Positions 35,628 to 44,447 of a stretch of DNA of 64,000 nt are shown here, piece after piece. Position 1 is the first letter of the stretch. Each line of letters begins with the position of its first letter. The translations under genes and the position numbers were made by a program. The notes beneath the pieces are model-generated. The model worked only from the letters and a program-made list of their open reading frames with translations. It had not been told where the DNA came from and searched no databases. The stretch is from Planctobacterium marinum (lineage in GTDB: Bacteria; Pseudomonadota; Gammaproteobacteria; Enterobacterales; Alteromonadaceae), in contig NZ_JAJEWQ010000001.1 of NCBI RefSeq assembly GCF_020687805.1, positions 124,001 through 188,000 of the forward strand. The letters run 5' to 3'.

Positions 35628-35663
35628 CGTTTCTCACCCCGTAATTAAATCTGAGATATAAAA

Positions 35664-36659
35664 ATGATAAATCCGGATCTTCCTTTGGTGGATTTGCATC
35701 GTCATCTTGACGGTAACATTCTGCCTGAAACAATCTGGCGTTTGGCCAACAAAAACGGCATTGAATTGCCCGTAAACTCGCTGGAAGCTCTCATTCCCCT
35801 AACACAAATCCAGGATCAAACCAGCGATTTGTTGGCATTCTTACAAAAACTGGATTACGGCGTTTCTGTGCTCGCATCAATTGATGACTGTTACACCGTA
35901 GCCTACGAGAACATGTTAGATGCCAAACGTCAGGGTATCGATTATGTAGAACTGCGTTTTTCTCCTTATTATATGGCGATGAATCACAACCTTAATATGG
36001 CCGATGTTGTGGCTGCTGTTGTCGATGGGGTCAGAGCCGGCGAAAAGGATACCGGAGTTAAAGCAAACCTGATTGGTATCTTAAGCCGAACGTTTGGTGC
36101 GGAAACCTGTATGGCGGAACTGGAGTCCTTATTGGCGCACAAGGAAAAGATAGTCGCCCTGGATCTGGCAGGTGATGAAATCAACTTCCCGGCACATTTG
36201 TATAAAGAGCATTTCAAAAAAGGTCGTGACGCTGGGTGGAGTATTACTGTTCACGCCGGAGAGGCAGATGGCCCACAAAGCGTGTGGAATGCCATTGAAA
36301 TGTTAGGTGCGACGAGAATTGGACATGGTGTAGCGGCGACACAGGATCCAAAGTTAATGGAATATATGGCAAAAAATGGCATTTCCGTTGAATCTTGTCC
36401 TACTTCAAATTATCAAACTGCAACGGTAAAAGCGGTAAAAGACAGCCCTATGCCTACCTTTATGGAAAATGGCATTGTGGTGAGCCTGAATACTGACGAT
36501 CCGGCAGTATCTAATATCGATTTACCACACGAATATCAGGTTGCTAAAAGCGTTATTGGATTAACTGACCAACAGTTGCGTCAGGTACAGGAAAATGGCG
36601 TTCATGCCGCATTCCTGTCAGATTCTGAGAAAAAAGCCTTACTCAATAGCAAGCGGTAA
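35664..36659 (+). CDS. add: adenosine deaminase
   Basis: This 331-residue zinc enzyme turns adenosine (and deoxyadenosine) into inosine. Metal and catalytic motifs are DLHRHLDGN (residues about 10-18), [18 protein letters not shown] and the late NTDDPAVSN. The size and motifs match E. coli Add (333), distinguishing it from adenine deaminase-type paralogues, though these cannot be fully excluded. It lies 36 bp after the response regulator on the same strand and ends before a hairpin. Confidence 0.92.
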   Translation: MINPDLPLVDLHRHLDGNILPETIWRLANKNGIELPVNSLEALIPLTQIQDQTSDLLAFLQKLDYGVSVLASIDDCYTVAYENMLDAKRQGIDYVELRFSPYYMAMNHNLNMADVVAAVVDGVRAGEKDTGVKANLIGILSRTFGAETCMAELESLLAHKEKIVALDLAGDEINFPAHLYKEHFKKGRDAGWSITVHAGEADGPQSVWNAIEMLGATRIGHGVAATQDPKLMEYMAKNGISVESCPTSNYQTATVKAVKDSPMPTFMENGIVVSLNTDDPAVSNIDLPHEYQVAKSVIGLTDQQLRQVQENGVHAAFLSDSEKKALLNSKR

Positions 36660-36668
36660 GCCTGCCCG

Positions 36669-36695
36669 GGCGACAGTGCTAAGGTTACTGTCGCC
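36669..36695 (+). terminator. hairpin after add
   Basis: Perfect 9-bp arms GGCGACAGT (36669-36677) and ACTGTCGCC (36687-36695) begin 9 bp after the add stop codon. No T-tract follows, so termination would be weak or Rho-assisted. Confidence 0.5.
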
Positions 36696-36966
36696 TGAAA
36701 ATTCTACTATTCAGCACAAATCTCGCGTGCTAAATACACAAATTAATCGCTTCTTGACCAACTAGTCAATACTTGCGACACTCCGTGAAGTCATTCAATT
36801 AGGGCATAGATTGACGGTTGCAGTCGCAATTTTAAACAATTGGCTATAAAACCACTCTGTTTATAAAGTTTTAATCTAAAATATCTGCAACAAGTATTAT
36901 AATTAGAATAGAATAATAAAAAAAACACTGACTTAACTGATTTAACACACTCTAGGACACAGCAAC
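36696..36966 (+). promoter_or_regulatory. A/T-rich promoter region of the TonB-dependent receptor
   Basis: This 271-bp stretch without a gene becomes very A/T-rich towards the receptor gene. A split inverted repeat, TTGCGAC near 36773 and GTCGCAA near 36824, flanks a possible -35 (TTGACG near 36812). I see no clear Fur box, which argues mildly against simple iron control. Confidence 0.3.
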
Positions 36967-39246
36967 ATGATAAAAAAATCAGCTATTGCAGTCGCACTTC
37001 AGTGCGCGCTTATTTCACTTGGTGCTCAGGCACAGGAACAGGAAGCTGAAGACAACAGTGGTTTAGAAACCATTACTGTAAAAGCCCAAAAGAGAACCCA
37101 GAGCATTCAGGACGTTCCAATCTCTATCTCTGCGCTGAATGGCGAGAAATTTGAAGCTATCTTTTCTGGCGGTGATGACATTCTTTCACTGGCGGCAAGA
37201 GCGCCTGGTTTGAATGCTGAATCATCAAATGGCCGTGTTGCCCCGCGCTTTTACTTGCGTGGTTTAGGTAATACCGACTTTGACCTGGCCGCATCACAAC
37301 CAGTTTCTATCGTGATGGATGATGTAGTAAAAGAAAACGTTATCCTGAAAAGCTTTCCATTGTTTGATATCGAGCAAGTGGAAGTATTGCGCGGTCCTCA
37401 GGGCAGTTTGTTTGGTCGAAACACGACCGCTGGTATCGTTAAGTTTGATACCCGCAAACCTACTCAGGAATTTGAGGCTTTTGTTGAAGCATCTTTAGGT
37501 TCCATGAGCACCGCAAACCTGGAAGCCGCTGTAGGTGGTGGTTTATCGGATAATCTGTCAGGTCGTTTCTCGATATTATCGCAAAATCGTGGTGACTGGA
37601 TTGATAATGCCTTCACAGGTGAAAATGATGCCATGGGCGGCTACAATGAACTTGCCTGGCGCGGACAGTTATTGTGGGAGCCGGGCTTAGGTGATACCTC
37701 TGTGTTACTGCAAGTATACGGGCGTGATCTGGAAGGTACAGCGTCTATTTTCCGGGCTAATGCGCTAACTACAGGAAGTAATGAGTTTAATAGTACCTAT
37801 GACAGAGATGTAGTTTATTACGACGCTGATCTGGATGGTGACGGTCAACAAGATCGCAACCCGCAAAACTATGAGAATACCGGTGTAACTCTGCGCATTG
37901 ATAAAGAGTTGCGTAACGATATTACCTTCTCCTCTATCACCGATTATAACGTTGCCGAAGGTGACTCGTTGGGTGATATCGATGGCGGTGTTTCGGTACC
38001 AGGTGATTACGATAACGATGGTGAAATCGATAATACTTATCCAGGCTTTATCCCATTTACTGCGGTAACTCAGGACAGGCTCGATGATTTACATCAGTTT
38101 ACTCACGAAGTGCGTTTTGTTGAGTCCGGCCCGGATGATTTAGACTGGACTATTGGTGCGTACGTGTTTGACGCTGAATTTGATGTCACATCAATTGATG
38201 GCTTTTATGGCGCAACACGTGTTCGTCACTCCAACCAGTCGTGGGCACTATTTGGACAAATGGCCTACGATGTCAGCGACGATACCACGGTGACATTTGG
38301 TCTGAACTACACCAACGATGAAAAGCAATTAACAGTGGTATCCCAAAATGTTGATGGTTTTGCTCTGGTGATCGGTGCAGCAAGTATCCAGGATTATCCA
38401 GATGTACAAGTTGACGATAGCCAGGTTAGCGGTGACTTGTCCATTAATCACAGCATCAGCCGTGATGTCAGTGTCTATGCGCGTGCTGCGGTAGGTTTCC
38501 GTGCCCCGACCATTCAGGGTCGTGACGTGGCTTTCGAATCTGCGCCATCTGTGGCGGACTCAGAAACCGTAACCTCGTTTGAAGCCGGTTTTAAAGCGGA
38601 TTTATTGGATCGCGTATTGCGTTTAAACGGTGCAATTTACCACTATGAAGTTGAAGATATGCAGTTCTCAGCAATCGGTGGTGACGGTAACTTCACTCGT
38701 CTTATCAATGCTGACAAAGGTATTGGACAAGGTTTTGAAGTTGAAGCAACCTGGTTGGCTGCAGAAGGACTCACTTTAACAGCGGGTTACAGCTATAACG
38801 ATACTGAAATCGATGATCCAAACCTTCGCGTTTCTCCGGGTTGTGGCGCTGGTCAATGTACACTTGTTGACCAAACTGACGCAAACGGACTGGCAATCGT
38901 TGACGGAAACCCATTCCCTCAGGCACCAAAAACCAACTTCAGTTTTACCGCCCGTTACGCATTTGAAATTGAAAGCGGTGAAATCTTCGCCTACACCGAC
39001 TGGGTGTATCAAGGCGAAACCAATCTGTTTTTATACGATTCAGTTGAGTTCACAACCGATTCTCAATTCGAAGGTGGTTTGAGAGTGGGTTACGAGAACT
39101 TTGATGATCAATACACGGTAACTTTGTTTGGTCGTAATATCACCGATGAGGAAAATCTTCGCGGTGCCATCGACTTTAACAACCTGACTGTTATTGACAA
39201 CAACCCAAGAGTTTGGGGCGTAGAGTTCAGGAAAGAGTTTTATTAA
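36967..39246 (+). CDS. TonB-dependent outer-membrane receptor
   Basis: This 759-residue receptor has a signal peptide (MIKKSAIAVALQCALISLGAQAQ) and a TonB-box-like LETITVKAQKR. The plug domain (about residues 45-160) has RFYLRGLGNTDF and VEVLRGPQGSLFGRNTTAGIVKF, followed by a 22-strand barrel. It ends in Tyr (FRKEFY), as outer-membrane barrels do. It belongs to the large FecA-like group common in Alteromonadales, which import siderophores, oligosaccharides or other large nutrients using TonB energy. No carbohydrate or siderophore genes lie nearby, so the ligand is unknown. The adjacent adenosine deaminase hints at nucleosides but a hairpin separates the two. Confidence 0.9.
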   Translation: MIKKSAIAVALQCALISLGAQAQEQEAEDNSGLETITVKAQKRTQSIQDVPISISALNGEKFEAIFSGGDDILSLAARAPGLNAESSNGRVAPRFYLRGLGNTDFDLAASQPVSIVMDDVVKENVILKSFPLFDIEQVEVLRGPQGSLFGRNTTAGIVKFDTRKPTQEFEAFVEASLGSMSTANLEAAVGGGLSDNLSGRFSILSQNRGDWIDNAFTGENDAMGGYNELAWRGQLLWEPGLGDTSVLLQVYGRDLEGTASIFRANALTTGSNEFNSTYDRDVVYYDADLDGDGQQDRNPQNYENTGVTLRIDKELRNDITFSSITDYNVAEGDSLGDIDGGVSVPGDYDNDGEIDNTYPGFIPFTAVTQDRLDDLHQFTHEVRFVESGPDDLDWTIGAYVFDAEFDVTSIDGFYGATRVRHSNQSWALFGQMAYDVSDDTTVTFGLNYTNDEKQLTVVSQNVDGFALVIGAASIQDYPDVQVDDSQVSGDLSINHSISRDVSVYARAAVGFRAPTIQGRDVAFESAPSVADSETVTSFEAGFKADLLDRVLRLNGAIYHYEVEDMQFSAIGGDGNFTRLINADKGIGQGFEVEATWLAAEGLTLTAGYSYNDTEIDDPNLRVSPGCGAGQCTLVDQTDANGLAIVDGNPFPQAPKTNFSFTARYAFEIESGEIFAYTDWVYQGETNLFLYDSVEFTTDSQFEGGLRVGYENFDDQYTVTLFGRNITDEENLRGAIDFNNLTVIDNNPRVWGVEFRKEFY

Positions 39247-39277
39247 TTCTATTTAATAAGAATTCATTCTAGTTGGA

Positions 39278-39302
39278 GCCGCCTTTAAGGGCGGCTTTTT
39301 TG
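39278..39302 (+). terminator. Rho-independent terminator after the receptor gene
   Basis: GCCGCC (39278-39283) pairs with GGCGGC (39290-39295) around loop TTTAAG, followed by seven T. It lies about 30 bp after the receptor stop. Confidence 0.85.
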
Positions 39303-39349
39303 TGTTTATTGCTTATTCAATGTACAGATTTATTAAATAACAGGCATAA

Positions 39350-39375
39350 AAAAAGCGTCCAATTGGACGCTTTTT
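39350..39375. terminator. bidirectional terminator of gltA
   Basis: A perfect 11-bp stem, AAAAAGCGTCC (39350-39360) and GGACGCTTTTT (39365-39375), has loop AATT. The A/T ends give a U-tract in either direction. It lies 20 bp past the gltA stop on the minus strand. Confidence 0.85.
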
Positions 39376-39394
39376 GAACACTGATTAAGGCGTA

Positions 39395-40675
39395 TTATTT
39401 CTTAATTGGTGTAAATGGACGTTGTGCTTCACCGGTATAAAGCTGACGAGGACGACCGATTTTTTGACCTTCCTGACCCAGCATTTCATGCCAGTGAGAG
39501 ATCCAACCAACGGTTCTGGCCAGAGCAAAAATACAGGTAAACATATTGGTAGGAATACCAATTGCTTTCAGGATAATACCTGAGTAAAAATCGACGTTCG
39601 GGAACAATTTCTTGGATGCGAAATACTCATCCTCAAGCGCGATTTTTTCAAGCTCCATAGCCACTTGTAACAAGGGATCTTTCACGTCGAGTTCCGCCAA
39701 TACTTCGTGGCAACTCTCACGCATCACTGTTGCACGTGGGTCATAGTTTTTATACACCCGGTGACCGAAGCCCATCAGGCGGAACGGGTCGTTCTTGTCT
39801 TTTGCTTTTGCGATAAACTCAGGAATGCGCTCTACAGAACCAATTTTCTCTAACATGTTCAAACAGGCTTCATTCGCACCACCGTGAGCAGGACCCCACA
39901 ATGAGGCTACGCCGGCTGCGATACAGGCGTAAGGATTAGCACCTGAAGAGCCCGCCAGACGAACGGTAGAGGTTGACGCGTTTTGCTCGTGATCCGCGTG
40001 CAGGGTGAAAATACGATCAACAGCTCTGGCAACGGCCGGAGTGACTTTGTATTCTTCTGCAGGTACAGAGAACATCATGTTCAGGAAGTTTTCTGCGTAG
40101 GACAGGTCGTTACGGGGGTAAACGAAAGGCTGACCGATGTTGTATTTGTATGCCATTGCTACCAGGGTTGGCATCTTAGCTACCAGTCGATAGGCGCTGC
40201 GCAGACGTTTATCCGGGTCACTCACGTCAAGATCATCGTGATAAAACGAAGACATGGCACCGACCGTACCACATAACATCGCCATAGGGTGCGCATCAGG
40301 GCGGAAACCGTGGAAGAAATTGTTCATGGTTTCATGAACCATGGTATGACGGGTTATTGTGGATTTAAAGTTCGCGTAGGTCGCGGCATCCGGCGCTTCG
40401 CCGTGTAAAAGCATGTAGCAAACTTCAAGGTAATCTGCGTCGCGAGCCAACTCTTCGATGGAATAACCTCTGTGTAATAGCACACCTTTTTCACCATCAA
40501 TAAAGGTAATTGATGATTCGCATGAGCCAGTTGCCATAAAACCTGGGTCGAAAGTGAAATGCCCGATTGAACCCAATTTTCTTACATCTATAACTGGGTT
40601 GCCGGCTGTGCCCGTGAGTACGGGGAGTTCTATTTCTTTATCACCAACTTTTAATATGGCTGAATCAGCTGCCAT
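39395..40675 (-). CDS. gltA: citrate synthase (type II)
   Basis: This 426-residue hexameric-type citrate synthase condenses acetyl-CoA and oxaloacetate to citrate. Active-site regions are [44 protein letters not shown] and [16 protein letters not shown]. The N-terminal zinc-ribbon-like small domain found in NADH-sensitive Gram-negative enzymes is present. A good AGGAGA precedes the ATG at 40675. It is divergent from sdhC, the usual arrangement in gammaproteobacteria. Confidence 0.96.
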   Translation of the reverse strand: MAADSAILKVGDKEIELPVLTGTAGNPVIDVRKLGSIGHFTFDPGFMATGSCESSITFIDGEKGVLLHRGYSIEELARDADYLEVCYMLLHGEAPDAATYANFKSTITRHTMVHETMNNFFHGFRPDAHPMAMLCGTVGAMSSFYHDDLDVSDPDKRLRSAYRLVAKMPTLVAMAYKYNIGQPFVYPRNDLSYAENFLNMMFSVPAEEYKVTPAVARAVDRIFTLHADHEQNASTSTVRLAGSSGANPYACIAAGVASLWGPAHGGANEACLNMLEKIGSVERIPEFIAKAKDKNDPFRLMGFGHRVYKNYDPRATVMRESCHEVLAELDVKDPLLQVAMELEKIALEDEYFASKKLFPNVDFYSGIILKAIGIPTNMFTCIFALARTVGWISHWHEMLGQEGQKIGRPRQLYTGEAQRPFTPIKK

Positions 40676-41103
40676 AAAAATTCTCCTTTCGAATGTTCTA
40701 GGGGGGTGCTCATTGATTCGTCAAAAATGGACGAGGCTTGTAAAGTAGACGGTAGTTTTACTTTATCCTGATAGTATAAGTCAATTTTAATGCGTATTTC
40801 ATCGGTAAGTATGCATATTTCTGAAACTTTGATCACATTGCTCAAAATTTTTACAATCACGTCTTTGATCCGTAACAAAAATTGTATTTCCTGAATCCCA
40901 AAGATATACTTCAGTGCGAAAACGTAAATCTGCCAGACAGGCGAAGTTATTGGTCTGCAAGCATATTTCGTTAATAAAATGTAAATAATCCAATTTAAAA
41001 TACATACGTATGTAAATTGTGATGACATTCAAGGTGGGATACTCATTTGTTACAGTTGTTACAAAAGAGTTAACACACAAACATTCCAGGTTGGCGACAA
41101 ATC
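40676..41103. promoter_or_regulatory. gltA-sdhC divergent regulatory region
   Basis: These 428 bp separate gltA and sdhC. A perfect 14-bp palindrome TACATACGTATGTA lies at 41001-41014. Just after it, TGTGA-N6-TCAAG at 41018-41033 resembles a CRP site with one good half. A direct repeat of TGTTACA/TTGTTACA occurs close to the sdhC start (near 41048-41064). The region is A/T-rich and likely contains promoters for both genes. No coding frame here looks real. Confidence 0.4.
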
Positions 41104-41478
41104 GTGAATAAACAAAGACCCGTAAATTTAGAACTTAATACGATTAGTTTTCCCCCATCAGCTCTGGTTTCAATTTTACACCGTGTAACAGGTGTTGCTT
41201 TGTTCTTCGCACTGTTACTGGTAATTGGAGCATGGGCTAGTTCATTAACTTCAGCTGAAAGCTTTGCCTCTGTCACTGAGTTGATGAATGGCGTTATTGG
41301 TAAGTTATTGGTTATCGGCACAGTGTCAGCATTGACTTATCATATTCTTGGCGGTGTCCGTCATATGTTTATGGATATGGGACATTTCGAAGAATTAGAG
41401 TCAGGTAATAACAGTGCTAAATTTATTATTGGCCTGTGGATAGCGCTGACTGTCGTGATGGGAGTAGTGATATGGTAA
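41104..41478 (+). CDS. sdhC: succinate dehydrogenase cytochrome b556 subunit
   Basis: This 124-residue membrane subunit has three hydrophobic helices. It anchors SdhAB and binds heme b and quinone with SdhD. The N-terminal KQRPVNLELNTISFPPSALVSILHRVTG is the SdhC signature, with the conserved Ser and Arg near the quinone site. The heme His is in LTYHILGGVRHMFMD. The start is GTG at 41104. It overlaps sdhD by 7 bp. Confidence 0.95.
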   Translation: MNKQRPVNLELNTISFPPSALVSILHRVTGVALFFALLLVIGAWASSLTSAESFASVTELMNGVIGKLLVIGTVSALTYHILGGVRHMFMDMGHFEELESGNNSAKFIIGLWIALTVVMGVVIW

Positions 41479-41819
41479 CTAATCAGGCAAGTATCAAAAG
41501 AGATGGTGTGCAAGATTTCGTCTCTTTGCGTACCACCGCAATCGTAATTTTGGCATACAGCATATTTATGCTGTGGTTTTTCGTTTCTACACCGACGGTG
41601 ACCTACGAGGTCTGGTCTGGTTTGTTCTCCAATCTGGCTGTGAAAGTATTCACGCTTGCTGCACTGGTTTCCGTGATGATCCACGTGCGTATCGGTTTGT
41701 GGCAGGTGTTAACTGACTATGTAAAACCACACAATGTCAGAGCCGTTATCCAGTTTCTTTTAAACCTGATTGCATTCGCCTATGTAGCAGTCGGTTTGTT
41801 CGTCTTGTGGGGTGTGTAA
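41472..41819 (+). CDS. sdhD: succinate dehydrogenase hydrophobic anchor subunit
   Basis: This 115-residue protein has three membrane helices, with the N-terminal SIKRDGVQDFVSLRTTAIVILAYSIF. HVRIGLWQVLTDYVKP is the segment carrying the heme and quinone-site residues. The ATG at 41472 overlaps the sdhC stop; the longer frame from 41436 lies within sdhC. It ends directly before the sdhA start codon. Confidence 0.93.
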   Translation: MVTNQASIKRDGVQDFVSLRTTAIVILAYSIFMLWFFVSTPTVTYEVWSGLFSNLAVKVFTLAALVSVMIHVRIGLWQVLTDYVKPHNVRAVIQFLLNLIAFAYVAVGLFVLWGV

Positions 41820-43592
41820 GTGAAAGTTGCAGTTCATGAATTTGACGCGGTAGTAATCGGTGCCGGTGGTGCCGGAATGAGAGCCGCTTTACAAATTTCT
41901 CAGTCAGGCAAGTCTTGTGCACTTTTGTCTAAAGTTTTTCCAACGCGTTCTCACACCGTTTCCGCTCAGGGCGGTATTACCGTAGCATTGGGTAATGCCC
42001 ACGACGATAACTGGGAATGGCACATGTATGATACGGTAAAAGGGTCTGATTACATTGGTGATCAGGACGCTATCGAATATATGTGTAAAACTGGCCCGGA
42101 AGCCATTATTGAAATGGAAAACATGGGTTTGCCATTTTCTCGTTTTGAAAACGGCAAAATTTACCAACGTCCTTTTGGCGGACAGTCTAAAAATTTCGGC
42201 GGTGAGCAGGGCGCTCGTACTGCTGCTGCAGCTGACCGAACTGGTCACGCTCTGCTGCATTTGCTCTATCAGCAAAATGTTAAAAACAAAACAAAAGTGT
42301 TCAGCGAATGGTATGCACTGGACCTGGTAAAAAACCAGGACGGTGATGTTGTCGGCTGTACGGCGATTGATATTGAAACCGGTGAAGTCGTTTACTTCAA
42401 GTCTCGTGCTGTGGTGCTGGCTACTGGTGGTGCTGGTCGTATTTATGCCTCAACCACAAATGCTCACATTAACACGGGTGATGGTGTTGGTATGGCGTTG
42501 CGCGCAGGCGTTTGTTTGCAAGATATGGAAATGTGGCAATTCCACCCAACGGGTATCGCGGGAGCCGGTACGCTGGTTACAGAGGGCTGTCGTGGTGAGG
42601 GTGGTTATCTGTTGAATAAAGATGGCGAGCGCTTTATGGAGCGTTATGCACCTAACGCCAAAGACCTTGCGGGTCGTGACGTTGTAGCGCGTTCCATGAT
42701 GACCGAAATCCGCGAAGGCCGCGGTTGTGAGGGCCCATGGGGTACACACATTAAATTGAAGCTGGATCACCTCGGCAAAGACGTACTTGAATCACGTCTG
42801 CCCGGCATTCTGGAGTTGTCCCGTACCTTCGCGCACGTCGATCCGGTTAAAGAACCTATTCCGGTAATCCCAACCTGTCACTACATGATGGGCGGTATCC
42901 CAACTAATGTTGATGGTCAATGTCTGACGGTGGCACCGGATGGCAGTGAACAAGTAGTTAAAGGTTTATTTGCTTGTGGTGAGATTGCCTGTGTATCAGT
43001 ACATGGTGCAAACCGTCTGGGTGGTAACTCACTACTTGATTTGGTGGTGTTCGGTCGCGCGACAGGATTACACCTGGGTGAGGCCCTGAACGAAATCGAC
43101 AGTTCTCGCGAAGCTTCTGAGTCTGATTTGGATGCCGCGCTGGCGCGCTTTAATCGTTGGGAATCTTCCGAAATTGGCAAGGGTGAAGATCCGGTTCAAA
43201 TCAAGAAAGACATGCAGCAATGTATGCAGCTAAACTTCTCAGTGTTCCGTGAAGGTGACGCCATGGCAACTGGTCTCAACGAATTAAAAGAAATTCGCGA
43301 GCGCCTGCAACACGCCAGACTGGACGATAAGAGCACCGAGTTTAATACTCAGCGTATCGAATGTCTGGAATTAGATAACCTGATGGAAACTGCCTATGCA
43401 ACTGCGGTAGCTGCGAATTTCCGTACAGAAAGCCGCGGCGCCCATAGCCGATTCGACTTCCCGGATCGCGACGATGAGAATTGGTTGTGTCACTCTGTTT
43501 ATATCCCGGAGACCGAATCTATGCGCAAGCGTGATGTTAATATGACGCCCAAGACGCGTGAAGCATTTCCACCTAAGACGCGGACATACTAA
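41820..43592 (+). CDS. sdhA: succinate dehydrogenase flavoprotein subunit
   Basis: This 590-residue catalytic subunit oxidises succinate to fumarate. The FAD-binding loop is [14 protein letters not shown]. The histidine for covalent FAD lies in [17 protein letters not shown], and [19 protein letters not shown] and the His/Arg active-site segments are normal. The start is GTG at 41820, immediately after the sdhD stop. Eleven bases separate it from sdhB. Confidence 0.97.
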   Translation: MKVAVHEFDAVVIGAGGAGMRAALQISQSGKSCALLSKVFPTRSHTVSAQGGITVALGNAHDDNWEWHMYDTVKGSDYIGDQDAIEYMCKTGPEAIIEMENMGLPFSRFENGKIYQRPFGGQSKNFGGEQGARTAAAADRTGHALLHLLYQQNVKNKTKVFSEWYALDLVKNQDGDVVGCTAIDIETGEVVYFKSRAVVLATGGAGRIYASTTNAHINTGDGVGMALRAGVCLQDMEMWQFHPTGIAGAGTLVTEGCRGEGGYLLNKDGERFMERYAPNAKDLAGRDVVARSMMTEIREGRGCEGPWGTHIKLKLDHLGKDVLESRLPGILELSRTFAHVDPVKEPIPVIPTCHYMMGGIPTNVDGQCLTVAPDGSEQVVKGLFACGEIACVSVHGANRLGGNSLLDLVVFGRATGLHLGEALNEIDSSREASESDLDAALARFNRWESSEIGKGEDPVQIKKDMQQCMQLNFSVFREGDAMATGLNELKEIRERLQHARLDDKSTEFNTQRIECLELDNLMETAYATAVAANFRTESRGAHSRFDFPDRDDENWLCHSVYIPETESMRKRDVNMTPKTREAFPPKTRTY

Positions 43593-43603
43593 GGAGCACT
43601 GCA

Positions 43604-44314
43604 ATGATAAGAGAAATTTCAGTTTATCGTTACAATCCTGATGTTGATAATGCGCCCAGGATGCAGGACTATCAGCTTGAGGTTGAGGAAGGCCAGGATA
43701 TGATGGTGCTTGATGCACTGCTGGCTTTAAAAGAAAAAGATCCTACACTATCTTTTCGTCGTTCTTGCCGTGAAGGCGTATGTGGCTCTGATGGCGTTAA
43801 TATGAACGGTAAAAACGGTTTGGCCTGTATTACGCCTCTGTCCGCGTTAGGAAAAGGCAAGATCGTTGTCAGACCTTTACCCGGTTTGCCAGTTGTACGT
43901 GACCTGGTGATTGATATGACTCAGTTTTACACTCAGTACGAGAAGGTAAAACCGTTTCTAATCAACGACTCGAAACAGCCGCCAGCCAGAGAACACCTGC
44001 AGTCACCAGAAGAGCGTGAAGAGCTTGATGGCCTTTACGAGTGTATTTTGTGTGCCTGTTGTTCAACTTCTTGTCCGTCATTTTGGTGGAACCCAGATAA
44101 GTTCATTGGCCCTGCAGGTCTGCTACATGCCTATCGCTTTTTAGCCGATAGTCGTGACACGGCAACTGAAGAGAGACTGAATGACCTGGATGATGCATTT
44201 AGTGTATTCCGGTGTCATGGCATTATGAACTGTGTCAATGTATGTCCTAAAGGGCTGAACCCAACAAAAGCCATTGGTAAAATTAAATCCATGCTTTTGC
44301 AACGGGCTGTTTAG
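43604..44314 (+). CDS. sdhB: succinate dehydrogenase iron-sulfur subunit
   Basis: This 236-residue subunit carries three clusters. The [2Fe-2S] ligands are in RRSCREGVCGSDGVNMNGKN and GLAC, the [4Fe-4S] in CILCACCSTSCPSFWW and the [3Fe-4S] in CHGIMNCVNVCPKGLNP. It moves electrons from FAD to quinone. It is the last gene of sdhCDAB, followed by a terminator before sucA. Confidence 0.97.
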   Translation: MIREISVYRYNPDVDNAPRMQDYQLEVEEGQDMMVLDALLALKEKDPTLSFRRSCREGVCGSDGVNMNGKNGLACITPLSALGKGKIVVRPLPGLPVVRDLVIDMTQFYTQYEKVKPFLINDSKQPPAREHLQSPEEREELDGLYECILCACCSTSCPSFWWNPDKFIGPAGLLHAYRFLADSRDTATEERLNDLDDAFSVFRCHGIMNCVNVCPKGLNPTKAIGKIKSMLLQRAV

Positions 44315-44351
44315 TTTTAATAAACGTTAATTGCGTTTTATTTTGATTACT

Positions 44352-44387
44352 AAATAGCCAATCACAAGTAGGTTGGCTATTTTTTTA
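44352..44387 (+). terminator. Rho-independent terminator after sdhB
   Basis: AAATAGCCAA (44352-44361) pairs with TTGGCTATTT (44373-44382) with an 11-base loop, followed by a T-rich run. It lies 38 bp after the sdhB stop and suggests that sucA can be transcribed separately. Confidence 0.75.
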
Positions 44388-44447
44388 TTGGTACTTTGTT
44401 GGTCTTGAAAAAGACCTGTTGAAAATGAATACGATGAAGGGACGGTA

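Noticed and set aside
36696-36966. Fur box before the TonB-dependent receptor
   Set aside because: The A/T-rich stretch near 36897-36920 has scattered ATAAT-like pieces, but no 19-bp inverted repeat near the Fur consensus.
40651-41080. Minus-strand frames of 125 and 93 codons between gltA and sdhC
   Set aside because: A/T-rich intergenic translation with no ribosome-binding site; one runs into the start of gltA in another frame.
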